This document shows positions 16,662-25,263 of a stretch of DNA of 64,000 bases, in pieces. The notes beneath the pieces are model-generated. The model was not told where the DNA came from. It worked only from the letters and a program-made list of their open reading frames with translations, and made no database searches. How positions within the stretch are numbered: the first letter of the stretch is position 1; every line of letters starts with the position of its first letter. The translations under genes were made by a program, and so were the position numbers. Origin of the DNA: Helicobacteraceae bacterium (GTDB taxonomy: Bacteria; Campylobacterota; Campylobacteria; Campylobacterales; Sulfurimonadaceae); NCBI GenBank assembly GCA_027038835.1, contig JALWGC010000019.1:1-64000 (forward strand), in the 5' to 3' direction.

Positions 16662-17069
16662 ATGATAAAACTTCTCTTTCTGTTTATACCGCTATTCTTT
16701 TTAGGTTGTATCGGGGACGACGATGCCACTATCAACTTTTACAACAAGAAAAAAGAGCATATTTCATGCCTGAAGCTTGTCGTGTTTCCTCCAGACGCCA
16801 TGATTAGCCAAACACTGAAAAAGCTCTATCGATTCGACCCAAACTGCCCTTACGAGCTTCAAGCTTCCCGCAAAAGCGGTATCACTTGCAACTCCACCTA
16901 CAATGTCGCGGAAAAAACTCTTAGTAACTTTCCAAGCGGCTACATACGTCTCGATGTTTACGACAAATACCAAAGACCGTTTTACAGCTATTATAAAGAT
17001 ATGACTCAAGAAGTTACCCCAAAAGATGTCAAAAAAGCTTTTTTGCGGTTGAAAGAGGATATTCTTTAA
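16662..17069 (+). CDS. Small predicted lipoprotein of unknown function
   Basis: This 135-residue protein begins with a lipoprotein signal (IKLLFLFIPLFFLGC), with the lipobox Cys at residue 16. The mature part has three further cysteines (around 32, 57 and 71) that may form disulfides in the periplasm. I do not recognise a domain. ATG 16662 is chosen because the signal peptide starts there; the frame is open further upstream inside adk. It ends 4 bases into the convergent TauE-like gene. Confidence 0.7.
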   Translation: MIKLLFLFIPLFFLGCIGDDDATINFYNKKKEHISCLKLVVFPPDAMISQTLKKLYRFDPNCPYELQASRKSGITCNSTYNVAEKTLSNFPSGYIRLDVYDKYQRPFYSYYKDMTQEVTPKDVKKAFLRLKEDIL

Positions 17070-17809
17070 AAAAATATCCGCTTGGCGAGATATATCAAAA
17101 CGCTCAAGTAGAAAAAGAGCAAAATCCTTTTGGAGACGGCATTGCTAAGTATGTGCTTGATATGGATACCCAAATACACACCGGCAAGTGAAGCCACCCC
17201 GACGACAAAGCCTGTTTCGTAGTCGATATGACCGTTTAGAGCATGGGAAACAAGTCCGGAAACCGAGGAAAAAACGACAAAAAAGAGTCCGGCAGAGGTC
17301 GCTTTTTTAAGCTCTATATGTAAAAAACCGACAAGCAAGGGGACTAAAACGACACTTCCCCCCACTCCTATAAGCATACTGAAAAACCCAATAACCGTAC
17401 CGACAAGAAACAAAACCACGCCGCTGACTTGCTTTTCTTGGAGGTTTTGTGCATGGGAAGATGTAAAAAGCCGCGCCAAAGCGAAAGAGACGAAGAGGAA
17501 AAAAACAATCTCCAAAAAACGGGACGGAAGATACGATGCGACATAACCGCTACTAAAAGCTCCCAAAAAACCGCCCATACCGATCATCGAAACCATTTTG
17601 ACATCGAGAGTCCCTTTTTTACTATTAAGGTAACTCCCGTAAATAGATGCGAAAACCATCAGCACTATCGAAATACCGATCGCTTTTTTCGTTTCATATC
17701 CCAACAACAGCAACAAAGGAACAAGGATAGTCCCCCCGCCGATACCGAAAAATCCACTTAGGACTCCAACGAAAGCTCCAATGCCAAGCAATTCGAAAAA
17801 CGATTCCAT
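17066..17809 (-). CDS. TauE/SafE-family membrane transporter (sulfite/organosulfonate exporter type)
   Basis: This 247-residue protein has seven or eight hydrophobic segments and two repeats, each starting with a Gly-rich turn: SGFFGIGGGTILVP near 21-34 and GFFSMLIGVGGSVVLVP in the second half. These are hallmarks of the TauE/SafE family, which moves small sulfur-containing anions across the inner membrane. The substrate cannot be told. The start is ATG 17809 with AGGGGAG before it, 13 codons inside the longest frame. Confidence 0.8.
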   Translation of the reverse strand: MESFFELLGIGAFVGVLSGFFGIGGGTILVPLLLLLGYETKKAIGISIVLMVFASIYGSYLNSKKGTLDVKMVSMIGMGGFLGAFSSGYVASYLPSRFLEIVFFLFVSFALARLFTSSHAQNLQEKQVSGVVLFLVGTVIGFFSMLIGVGGSVVLVPLLVGFLHIELKKATSAGLFFVVFSSVSGLVSHALNGHIDYETGFVVGVASLAGVYLGIHIKHILSNAVSKRILLFFYLSVLIYLAKRIFF

Positions 17810-17931
17810 CTCTCCCCTTTTTGAAGAAGCGATTATACCAAAAAACACCCGGTTTAATAATTCTTTGATGCTATATCGAGTATAATCGTTTCAATAAAAT
17901 TTGGGTAGTAAACCCTATATTAGGTTATCGA

Positions 17932-18378
17932 ATGTTAGAAACTATCACGGAAGCGGCATCGAGCTTTTGTAAAGAGCAACTCGGTGCAAAACGGTTGGAA
18001 GTCGAAAAAGCCACTACCCCTCCCAAAGGAACGCTCGTTGCTTACATAGATATACAGATGCACGGCTCCAAAGCGTATAGAGCTTACATAGCCGCTCAGA
18101 AGGAGTTCGTTCAGTTCGTGGCGAAAATTTTTCTCGAAGAGGAAGAAAGCGACGAAGAAACGATAATGGATATGGCGCTAGAGTGCACCAACCTCATAAT
18201 CGGAAGTGCCAAAGTGGTCGCTTCGCAAAAAGGGATCGATTTCGACATTTCGACACCCAAACTTCAAGTGATGGAGCGTTTTACTCCCCACTACGAAGAC
18301 GCAGCCGTGCTTCGATGTGAGAACAACGAACTTTTCATCGCCGTAGATACCAGTTTTAAAGAGGAACAGCAAGCGTGA
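17932..18378 (+). CDS. CheX-like chemotaxis phosphatase-fold protein
   Basis: This 148-residue protein resembles the CheX/FliM-N fold. The central acidic stretch EEEESDEETIMDMALECTNLI places Glu and Asn as in the CheX phosphatase motif E-x2-N (ECTN near 83-86), followed by GSAKVVAS. CheX proteins dephosphorylate CheY-P. The next two genes are fliN and a FliO-like gene, overlapping by 4 and 8 bases, so it belongs to a flagellar switch operon. A TATAAT sits at 17881-17886. Function is inferred from fold and context. Confidence 0.6.
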   Translation: MLETITEAASSFCKEQLGAKRLEVEKATTPPKGTLVAYIDIQMHGSKAYRAYIAAQKEFVQFVAKIFLEEEESDEETIMDMALECTNLIIGSAKVVASQKGIDFDISTPKLQVMERFTPHYEDAAVLRCENNELFIAVDTSFKEEQQA

Positions 18379-18707
18379 AGAACAACGACGATACCGAACT
18401 TGACGATATAGAAAAAGAACTCGAATGGATGGATTATTCCGGTCTGTTAGATATGGAAGTGGAATTCGTTTCCATACTCGGAGAAACGGAAGAGACGCTT
18501 TCGGAAATCCTCAAATGGGAAAAAGGAACGATTATAGACTTAAAAAAGCCTGCCGGTGAAAGTGTCGAGAGTTATGTCAACGGACGTATCATAGGCAAAG
18601 GGGAAGTGATGGTGTATGAAAAGAATCTCGCTATCCGTATAAACGAAGTGCTTGACTCGAGTGCCGTACTGTACCACCTTTCCAAGGAGCGATTGGACAA
18701 TGAATAA
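18375..18707 (+). CDS. fliN: Flagellar motor switch protein FliN
   Basis: This 110-residue protein has an acidic N-terminus (residues 1-25) followed by a SpoA/FliN surface-of-antigen domain: DMEVEFVSILGETEETLSEIL, then EKGTIIDLKKPAGESVESYVNG and GKGEVMVYEKNLAIRINEVL (patterns split here by position 26-100). FliN forms the C-ring base with FliM and FliG. The start is GTG 18375, overlapping the CheX-like stop. This may be one of more than one FliN/FliY-type protein in the genome. Confidence 0.88.
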   Translation: MKNNDDTELDDIEKELEWMDYSGLLDMEVEFVSILGETEETLSEILKWEKGTIIDLKKPAGESVESYVNGRIIGKGEVMVYEKNLAIRINEVLDSSAVLYHLSKERLDNE

Positions 18708-19668
18708 ATTTCTCGCTTTTTTACTACTATCTACCCTTACCTTGTTCGGCTCGAACATCCTTAGTTACAACATCTACGACAGAACCGACCGTGTCGATGT
18801 GATGCTCACATTCGACGTCCCTTACCATGGAAAGATTCTCAAAAGTAAAGCGGATAGAAAAATCATTCTCAAGCTTTACGACGCGAAGATAGAATCTACG
18901 AAAATCAAACACCTCTCCTCCCGATTTTTAAAAACACTCACCATCAATCCGATGGAGGGATTCACACAAATCGTAGCTTCCGTTCCTACGAACGACATCG
19001 TACTAAAAGCCTCGAAAACAGCCGATGCGTACGGACTTCGACTGAGATTCGTTAAAAAAAGCACCCTCGATAATGTCGCTCAAATCAAACGGCAAGCCAT
19101 CCAAGCGAACGAACAAAACGAAAAAATCTTTCCAAACCTCCCAACGAAACAAGACCAAAACATCTCTTCAAACTACTATACGGTGATTATCATTTTGATT
19201 CTTGCCATCGTCGTTATGCTCGTTATAAAGAACAAGATGAACAAAACACAATCATCTGCCACACACCCCTCTTCAAGCTGGCTGTTTAAAAACTCGACTC
19301 CAAAAGCACCGAAGGTCGCCATCAAAGAGAATGCACCAAAAAGCACACCTTCCAAAGCCGACAATGGGGTCACCATCCGTTTCCAAAAGCAACTCGATGA
19401 ACGAAACAGCGTCGTTATGATAGACTTCCAAGAGTTCAGTTACCTGCTACTCATAGGGCAAAGCAACAACATCCTTTTGGACAGATTCAAAGAGAACACC
19501 CCTACTTCACAAGACGAATTCGAATCGCTGCTTCAAGAAAAAAGCGACAAACTCTCGGAATTTTTGCAAATAGAACCCAAAAAACAAACCGAGTTCGACG
19601 ACAGTTCGGAAGATATACTTAAAATTTTCTCGAAAAAAGCTTCCAATACCCCATACGACGAACAATAA
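18700..19668 (+). CDS. fliO: FliO-like flagellar biosynthesis protein with an N-terminal AMIN-like domain
   Basis: This 322-residue protein has a signal peptide (1-18), a periplasmic beta-rich AMIN-like domain (about 22-118), one transmembrane helix (161-177) and a cytoplasmic part with VVMIDFQEFSYLLLIG, the pattern of FliO C-domains. FliO stabilises FliP during export-gate assembly; the large periplasmic extension is typical of Campylobacterota. The start is ATG 18700, with AAGGAG at 18684-18689 inside fliN. Symbol assigned by architecture and position after fliN. Confidence 0.6.
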   Translation: MNKFLAFLLLSTLTLFGSNILSYNIYDRTDRVDVMLTFDVPYHGKILKSKADRKIILKLYDAKIESTKIKHLSSRFLKTLTINPMEGFTQIVASVPTNDIVLKASKTADAYGLRLRFVKKSTLDNVAQIKRQAIQANEQNEKIFPNLPTKQDQNISSNYYTVIIILILAIVVMLVIKNKMNKTQSSATHPSSSWLFKNSTPKAPKVAIKENAPKSTPSKADNGVTIRFQKQLDERNSVVMIDFQEFSYLLLIGQSNNILLDRFKENTPTSQDEFESLLQEKSDKLSEFLQIEPKKQTEFDDSSEDILKIFSKKASNTPYDEQ

Positions 19669-19782
19669 ATGGCCTTTGGCACAAAGTCTTCGCTACACAA
19701 AAGCATCGCTGCGGCGACATTGCTTGCGTGTAACTGCGCATCCGCCGAAGCACAAACACTCTATAGTTTTCTCAATATATAA
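19669..19782 (+). CDS. Possible 37-residue small protein after the FliO-like gene
   Basis: ATG at 19669 directly follows the TAA of the FliO-like gene, and the frame ends at 19782. The product has a short Ala/Leu-rich, signal-like centre (KSIAAATLLACNCASAEA) and then a short tail. There is no separate ribosome site, so expression would need reinitiation. It may be a real small exported peptide, a remnant of a larger gene or chance. Confidence 0.25.
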   Translation: MAFGTKSSLHKSIAAATLLACNCASAEAQTLYSFLNI

Positions 19783-19875
19783 GTAATACCAAAACGCTTG
19801 GATATATACGATTCAATACAATTTTTAAAAATCTTGAAATTCAGAAAGCTTGGAAGAAAAATCAACAAGTAGTTA

Positions 19876-19897
19876 TCAAGAGCGAAGATGCTCTTGA
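19876..19897 (-). terminator. Hairpin between the FliO-like gene and the DUF302 lipoprotein
   Basis: TCAAGAGC (19876-19883) pairs perfectly with GCTCTTGA (19890-19897) around six bases, 14 bases beyond the lipoprotein stop on the minus strand. No strong U-run follows on either strand. Confidence 0.4.
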
Positions 19898-19910
19898 CTG
19901 AGGTATGTTT

Positions 19911-20498
19911 TTAGAAATCCCCGCTTGCAGCACGCGCTGGAATCTCTTCCATAGTAGTTTTGACTTGTTGTGCAAGTTTGAGCATTTCCGGTGGAAGCGG
20001 ATACCCTCCGTGAATCGCAAGAGTCAAATCCATAGTGATAAGGTAAGCATCGCCGTTTCCATACTGTACATACATGATTCTACACGGCATAAAACCACCG
20101 AAATATCTTGAATAGTTCAAGAAGATTTTCGCTATATGCAAAGAACACAAAGACCAGATTCTCGCTTCTTTGACCTCGTTTGGCTTCGCATCTTCTTTGG
20201 TGAACATTTTGACGTAGTTGGTAACTCTCATGTTGTACTCTTCCGCCAACGCAGTGATTGATTCTTTTACATCGTCACCGCTTATATCTTCAGCGACTTT
20301 GTACTCTTTCATCATCGCGCGAGCCGGGTCGCCGTACTCAACGACTTTCGTGAACATATCGTCATACGCATCCATCGCCTTGTCATCGAGCTTGTGCTGA
20401 CCTGTCATAGCGGTCCAACCCATATGCATCGTCGAACATCCGGAGATGAACATAGCAAAACCAAGTGCCATCAACGCACTAATCAAACTTCTTTTCAT
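19911..20498 (-). CDS. DUF302-domain lipoprotein
   Basis: This 195-residue protein has a lipoprotein signal (lipobox FISGC, Cys21). The C-terminal part resembles the DUF302 fold: an amphipathic helix with CSLHIAKIFL, then GGFMPCRIMYVQYGNGDAYL and a final helix of TTMEEI type. The conserved MPCR turn is present. DUF302 proteins are widespread periplasmic or soluble proteins without a settled role. AGGAAAC precedes the ATG, and ATTATA at 20580-20585 (TATAAT on the minus strand) is a candidate -10. Confidence 0.65.
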   Translation of the reverse strand: MKRSLISALMALGFAMFISGCSTMHMGWTAMTGQHKLDDKAMDAYDDMFTKVVEYGDPARAMMKEYKVAEDISGDDVKESITALAEEYNMRVTNYVKMFTKEDAKPNEVKEARIWSLCSLHIAKIFLNYSRYFGGFMPCRIMYVQYGNGDAYLITMDLTLAIHGGYPLPPEMLKLAQQVKTTMEEIPARAASGDF

Positions 20499-20753
20499 TC
20501 AGTTTCCTTTGAATTTTTTTGAGCATCTCCAAAGCTTATGTACCATAAACTTTAAAAACACCCTTTTTCTTGCAGGGCTATTATACTACGGTAAAAATTA
20601 AAGCAAATTAAAAAAGGTCAAATAGATTTACAAACAAGATTCGGGTTTTCAAACGGTAATGTCAAAAAGTTGCAAACCGCCTGTATTTAGGAGTGAAACA
20701 ACCAACGAATATTCAAAAAACAAATATATGAATTAAGTTGATTTTATATTTTC

Positions 20754-21893
20754 TCAATTCGTTTTCATATATCTGTCTCTAAGAAGTTTTCTTATTTTCG
20801 AAATATCTTTGAGCGCCAATTTGTAGCTTTTGTCCATCATTCTATTGATATGATACACTTCGGTTACGGTTATGCCGTAGGGGTCTTTTTTCTCTTTGAC
20901 AAGTTTTCCGTCATCGTTGAACGAATACAAAAAGAGCTTTTTTCTCGCAAGCTGGATATAGTAAGTCAAAACGATTTCGTCGGTATGCTTTTTCTCAAGA
21001 GCCACTATCACCCGCTGGTCCTCTTTGTACTCCTCATTCAACTCCAAAAGTGCGCGCGCATCCTCAAGCTCGAGATACCCTATGTAAAATTTGTTGTAAA
21101 GGTCGTGATAGCGCTGAATCTTCGGATTGTACAAAAACTTCATATCGACAACATAGCGCTTGTGGGCACGAAGGGTTCTCGTTATCCAACTCATCGTATT
21201 GTAATAACGAAACGGTTTTGGACGAAGCGTTTCCGCTTCGACCATTTTTTTGGAGTTGATGATCTTTTTTGGTTTGAGTGGGCGTTTTTTGTCGCTTATG
21301 ATATATTCAAGAACCTTTTTTGCGTTGAACTCTTTCGTAAACCAGACATCGGCGTACGATGGAAGCTGTTTCGTTCCGCTGGCTCCCTCGTTTACGATAA
21401 TAAGCGCTTTTATCTTGTAGTTTGGAAATATCGTCTCCAAAAGCGCTTTTTTCTTCCGCATCCTTTTTTTGAGCTTCAAAACAGACTTCACAAGCGTCAT
21501 CTCGACAAAATAGAGCTCGTTTTTCTTGGTAATGAACATCGCATCGAACTCACTAATCTCACGACTTTTCGTTCGATAAACGATTTGCTGTTTTTCACTG
21601 ATGGAAAGGGTGTTGGCAAACGATTTCACCTTATCTTGATGATACCCTTTTAAAATGAACTTTTCTATCTCGTCGCATCGCTCGGCATAACGGAGCAATT
21701 TTTCGTAAATGAAGTTTTCGAACACTTCCCCCTCGAAAGAGCGATAAGAGCTCAAAAAACGGGGGTCGTCTTGGTCCATTCCATTTTCTAAAAGCGATAA
21801 CAAATGTTTAACGTTGTAATCGTAATATAAAAGGTTGTCCCCTATGTCGAAATCATCGAGTTCATGTATCGATTTACTAATACCTATGCTCAA
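20754..21893 (-). CDS. Uncharacterised protein with a PD-(D/E)XK-nuclease-like core
   Basis: This 379-residue cytoplasmic, very basic protein is not one I recognise. Residues 55-145 resemble a restriction-endonuclease-like core: Glu55 in FEGEVFENF, Asp117 in SEFDAMF, then 13 residues to Glu131 in LYFVEMT, followed by a Lys-rich helix (KLKKRMRKKKALLE). The last motif is E-x-T, not the usual E-x-K, so the lysine may come from the next helix or activity may be lost. The C-terminal half is mixed helix/strand with many aromatic residues. It ends the accD operon, overlapping dusB by 4 bases. Function unknown. Confidence 0.45.
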   Translation of the reverse strand: MSIGISKSIHELDDFDIGDNLLYYDYNVKHLLSLLENGMDQDDPRFLSSYRSFEGEVFENFIYEKLLRYAERCDEIEKFILKGYHQDKVKSFANTLSISEKQQIVYRTKSREISEFDAMFITKKNELYFVEMTLVKSVLKLKKRMRKKKALLETIFPNYKIKALIIVNEGASGTKQLPSYADVWFTKEFNAKKVLEYIISDKKRPLKPKKIINSKKMVEAETLRPKPFRYYNTMSWITRTLRAHKRYVVDMKFLYNPKIQRYHDLYNKFYIGYLELEDARALLELNEEYKEDQRVIVALEKKHTDEIVLTYYIQLARKKLFLYSFNDDGKLVKEKKDPYGITVTEVYHINRMMDKSYKLALKDISKIRKLLRDRYMKTN

Positions 21894-22843
21894 GCCGCCA
21901 TCTCCCCGCTTCGAAAAAAGCTATCGAGCACGTTTCTAAACTCTTTGACGTCTTCTATATGGTTGACAAGGTCTCTTAGTTTTGAAGCACCTTTATAGCC
22001 TTTGGAATAGGTATGCACATGTTTTCTAAACAAAATTACGCCGTAATCACCGTAAAAGTTTATCATCTGGTCGAAATGCTCCAAGATGATTGCATGTTTT
22101 ATGCTCAAATCGACAGACGCGCTACCGGTTTTCAACTGATGGAACAGCCAAGGTGCTCCTACGGCACCCCGACCTATCATCACCCCGTCACACTTGGTAT
22201 GCTCCAAGACCCACTGCGCTTTTTCAAAGCTGTCGATGTCGCCGTTTGCAATGACCGGTATGGAAACACTCTGTTTTATCTCGGCAATCGCATCGTAATC
22301 GACAGGCGCTTTGAATTTACCCGCACGCGTTCTCCCATGAACGGCTAAAAAGTCCGCTCCACTCTCTTCGACGACACGTGCTATCTCTTTGTGGTTTTTG
22401 TCTTCGAAACCAAGGCGTATTTTCACACTTGTCAGCGGTTTGTTCGAAGTGGTTTTGATAGTTTCGATTATCCTCCCCATCAGAGGCAAATCCTTCAGCA
22501 GTGAACTCCCGCTTCCATGACTGACCACTTTTGGAACCGGACAACCGCAGTTTAGGTCTATGATGTCTATCCCCTCTTGGCGGTTGAGAATCTCCACAGC
22601 ACCCCTGACTATCTCGACGTTCGCTCCGGCAATTTGTACCGAATAGGGAGTTTCAAGAGGAGATTTTTCCAGCATATGGAAAGTTTTTTGCGAACCATGA
22701 ACGAGTGCGTTGGAGCTTATCATCTCGCTTACGGTCAAGTCGGCGCCGAATTTTTTGACGACACTACGGAAAGGAAGGTCGGTAAACCCCGCAAGCGGGG
22801 CAAGAACGTAGATGGGCTTGTCGGGGAAAAAATCTTGATACAT
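21890..22843 (-). CDS. dus: tRNA-dihydrouridine synthase (DusB-like)
   Basis: This 317-residue FMN-dependent TIM-barrel enzyme reduces uridines in the tRNA D-loop. It shows LAPLAGFTDLPFR (the FMN-site start), the catalytic DLNCGCPVPKV with the active Cys, KIRLGF, VHGRTRAGKF, ANGDI and GVMIGRGA. The start is set at ATG 22843, which follows the stop of the preceding gene by 2 bases; the longer frame starts inside that gene. Length and the GRGAVGAPWLF block fit DusB. Confidence 0.9.
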   Translation of the reverse strand: MYQDFFPDKPIYVLAPLAGFTDLPFRSVVKKFGADLTVSEMISSNALVHGSQKTFHMLEKSPLETPYSVQIAGANVEIVRGAVEILNRQEGIDIIDLNCGCPVPKVVSHGSGSSLLKDLPLMGRIIETIKTTSNKPLTSVKIRLGFEDKNHKEIARVVEESGADFLAVHGRTRAGKFKAPVDYDAIAEIKQSVSIPVIANGDIDSFEKAQWVLEHTKCDGVMIGRGAVGAPWLFHQLKTGSASVDLSIKHAIILEHFDQMINFYGDYGVILFRKHVHTYSKGYKGASKLRDLVNHIEDVKEFRNVLDSFFRSGEMAA

Positions 22844-22845
22844 CT

Positions 22846-23865
22846 TTAGATGAAAAGATCGATATTGAAGTTTTGGTTGCACTCTTTAAGCGCTTTATAG
22901 GCTCTGAAGTTTTTGAACTCTTCCGGCGGAGAAGACTCTAAAATCTCATCCGCTAATTCTATCATCTCCAAATCGAACGCGGTGTAGAGATACGCAGGTG
23001 TCGCTTTTTCGTTATGCTCACCCAATTTTTCGAAAATTTTGAGTCGCTCTTCCGGCATCAAACCTTTTCCAAGCGCTTTGGAAATCTCGATGAAGTCTTT
23101 TTCATCCAATTCGACGGAACCGATCAATTCTACCAACTCCTCGGAAGAAAGAGCGAGTTCATCGTCACTTGAGCCTATACGCTCGACAATACTCATAAGT
23201 GCCTCTTTGGTGATGAACTCTTTGTAGTATTTCATTATTTTCTCACCGTCGGCCTCTTTGACGAAGTCGGCAAAGACGGTTTTTAGGAAGTCTTGCGAAA
23301 AATTCTTCGAATTGATCAAAATCTCTTCGGCACTCAAATCGCCGGTTTTATAGCGGTTGAGACTGTTTTGCACCATCAAAGGATTGGTTGGAGAAAGACT
23401 CAATTTTTTCAAATTGACCACTTCGCCGTTTTTGATTTTGTGGATCAAATCGACGATATTTTTGAGTTTCTCGTTCTCTATATCGAGCAATTTGTCCGTT
23501 TGTGGAAATACCGTTGAGTTATCGACGATTTTACCCAAAAGCATATAGCGTTTCGTTTTGAAGTCATGCTCACGCTCTTCTTTGGACAAAAACGCATCGC
23601 ATACGGCATCGATGAGTTTTTCGTAGTCTCTTTCGTATTTTCTAAGCTTGAAGCCACCCATAAGAGAGTAAAACGCCATATGCGCAATACTCCCGAGATA
23701 CAAAATGAACATAGGAATGACAACGAGCATAGCTATCGAGATAGGAGGAAGATTCACACCAAAAAACGAAAGGCTCAAGCTCTCATGTGTTACGTATGCA
23801 TACACATACCATCCAACTACAATCATCAAAATAAACGACGCTATCGTATATCGTTTCAAATACAT
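22846..23865 (-). CDS. Conserved membrane protein with two N-terminal helices and a long helical cytoplasmic part
   Basis: This 339-residue protein has two hydrophobic segments (about 7-27 and 41-68) and then some 260 residues that are hydrophilic, helical and rich in Glu and Lys, with repeats of short helix pairs. I do not recognise a domain. The gene order accD, thiE, rlmH, dksA, this gene, dus resembles one I recall from Campylobacter, so it is probably a conserved Campylobacterota protein. Neighbours point to translation or stringent-response physiology but do not define a role. Confidence 0.65.
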   Translation of the reverse strand: MYLKRYTIASFILMIVVGWYVYAYVTHESLSLSFFGVNLPPISIAMLVVIPMFILYLGSIAHMAFYSLMGGFKLRKYERDYEKLIDAVCDAFLSKEEREHDFKTKRYMLLGKIVDNSTVFPQTDKLLDIENEKLKNIVDLIHKIKNGEVVNLKKLSLSPTNPLMVQNSLNRYKTGDLSAEEILINSKNFSQDFLKTVFADFVKEADGEKIMKYYKEFITKEALMSIVERIGSSDDELALSSEELVELIGSVELDEKDFIEISKALGKGLMPEERLKIFEKLGEHNEKATPAYLYTAFDLEMIELADEILESSPPEEFKNFRAYKALKECNQNFNIDLFI

Positions 23866-23874
23866 CTGGAATCC

Positions 23875-24231
23875 TTACTCTTTATTCGACTTTTCCACAA
23901 TTTCTCTGCAATCGATGCAGTAAACTGCATGCGGTTTGACTTTGAGGCGTTGAAAACCGATAGGGTCTTCACACATTTCACAAACCCCGTATTCACCGTT
24001 TTCGATTTTCTTTAAAGCGTTCTCTATTTCGCTCAACTCTTTTTGTTGCTGTGTTATTATAGCACTTTCTACAAGCGAATCGCTATTTGCGGAAGCAAAA
24101 TCACCCTCATCGCTCAAATCCTGCGATTGCAGTTCCGTCATCTCCTCTTCGACACCCGAAAGATTTTTTAGGATTTGCTCTTTTCTATCTTTTAAAATCC
24201 CTTTGAAATACTCCAACTCGCTCTTTTGCAC
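23875..24231 (-). CDS. dksA: DksA/TraR-family zinc-finger transcription factor
   Basis: This 118-residue protein has a coiled-coil (about 4-70) whose tip carries Asp41, Asp44 and Ala46 (DEGDFA), matching the D-x2-D-x-A that enters the RNA polymerase secondary channel, and a C4 zinc finger (Cys84, Cys87, Cys105, Cys108). It should modulate rRNA and stress promoters with ppGpp. The start is GTG 24231, with AAAGGAA six bases upstream overlapping the rlmH stop. Confidence 0.9.
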   Translation of the reverse strand: MQKSELEYFKGILKDRKEQILKNLSGVEEEMTELQSQDLSDEGDFASANSDSLVESAIITQQQKELSEIENALKKIENGEYGVCEMCEDPIGFQRLKVKPHAVYCIDCREIVEKSNKE

Positions 24232-24242
24232 TCAACGTTCCT

Positions 24243-24701
24243 TTACTTATGATATGGATGGTTGCTCAGTATCGAAAAACCTCTGTAAATCTGCTCGAGT
24301 AAAACCACCTTCGCGATTTTATGACTAAGAGTCAGCTTTCCAAGACTGATGACACTGTCGCTTCGTTTCAAAAACGCATCTTCGAAGCCGTATGCACCAC
24401 CAATAAAAAACTTAATCGACATTTTACCATCTAAAAGCTTACTAAATTCATAACTGTCGATTATTTTTCCATCAGGATGCAAAGTGATACAAAATCCCCC
24501 ACCAAGATAGGGTTCAAGGGCTTTCGTGTACGCTTTTTTGCTTGCTTGTGCCGAAATGGTGTGCGCTTTTGCCACCTCTTTTGGAAAAATTTCGCTTTGT
24601 TTTATCTTCGCGAAACGACTCGACATTTTGACAAGTTCGCTATAAAGCGGGTCGTAAATGGACTTTTCTTTTTTCGCTATGGAAACGATTTCTATATTCA
24701 T
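24243..24701 (-). CDS. rlmH: 23S rRNA pseudouridine-1915 N3-methyltransferase
   Basis: This 152-residue SPOUT methyltransferase has the C-terminal trefoil-knot motifs [32 protein letters not shown] and the family-ending NHPYHK. RlmH modifies Psi1915 in helix 69 of 23S rRNA in assembled 70S ribosomes. It overlaps the thiE-like gene by 4 bases. Confidence 0.93.
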   Translation of the reverse strand: MNIEIVSIAKKEKSIYDPLYSELVKMSSRFAKIKQSEIFPKEVAKAHTISAQASKKAYTKALEPYLGGGFCITLHPDGKIIDSYEFSKLLDGKMSIKFFIGGAYGFEDAFLKRSDSVISLGKLTLSHKIAKVVLLEQIYRGFSILSNHPYHK

Positions 24702-25261
24702 GTGAACAATCCGCTTCCTATCACATGGTATGTAACATGCTTGAAAACGTCGCTTTCTTTAACCCCGCCGATTGCGGCGACGAAATGGGTAGAAAGGGAA
24801 GCTATCTCGTCCAAACGCTCACCAAGGACGCCGGTTATGTCTTTTTTGGTAGAGGTGGTTCGGTATGCGCCCAAACCTATGTAGTTGAGATCGAGTTCGT
24901 TCGCTTGAAGAACCTCTTGCTCGTTGTGGGTGGAAAGACCGATGATTTTGTCGTTGCCGATGGTGTGTTTCAAAAGAGAAAGTGCTTTTTTCTTGTCCGA
25001 ATCGATTTGGAGCAAATCTTCTTGCCCCAGATGCACTCCATCGCAAAACGGAGTCAACTCGAACTTGTCGTTAACTATCAAAAAACCGTCATACAGTTTG
25101 CGCAGCCCGATGAGCCGTTTTTTCATAAACTCCACATCGCCGCTTTTGTTTCTGTACTGTATGATTTCCGCGTTTTTTCTTTTGGCTAAGGCAACGAACT
25201 CTTCGAGAGTTTTGTCGTACCGACGCAATAAATCTTCGTCACATAAAGCGTATAATCGCAC
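24698..25261 (-). CDS. thiE: Thiamine-phosphate synthase-like protein (ThiE/TenI family)
   Basis: This 187-residue TIM-barrel protein has IIQYRNK (33-39), [43 protein letters not shown] and the Gly-rich [11 protein letters not shown], in the order of ThiE. The family couples HMP-PP with thiazole phosphate to form thiamine phosphate. It is shorter than typical ThiE (about 210), so a TenI-like variant is possible. Confidence 0.75.
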   Translation of the reverse strand: MRLYALCDEDLLRRYDKTLEEFVALAKRKNAEIIQYRNKSGDVEFMKKRLIGLRKLYDGFLIVNDKFELTPFCDGVHLGQEDLLQIDSDKKKALSLLKHTIGNDKIIGLSTHNEQEVLQANELDLNYIGLGAYRTTSTKKDITGVLGERLDEIASLSTHFVAAIGGVKESDVFKHVTYHVIGSGLFT

Positions 25262-25263
25262 GA

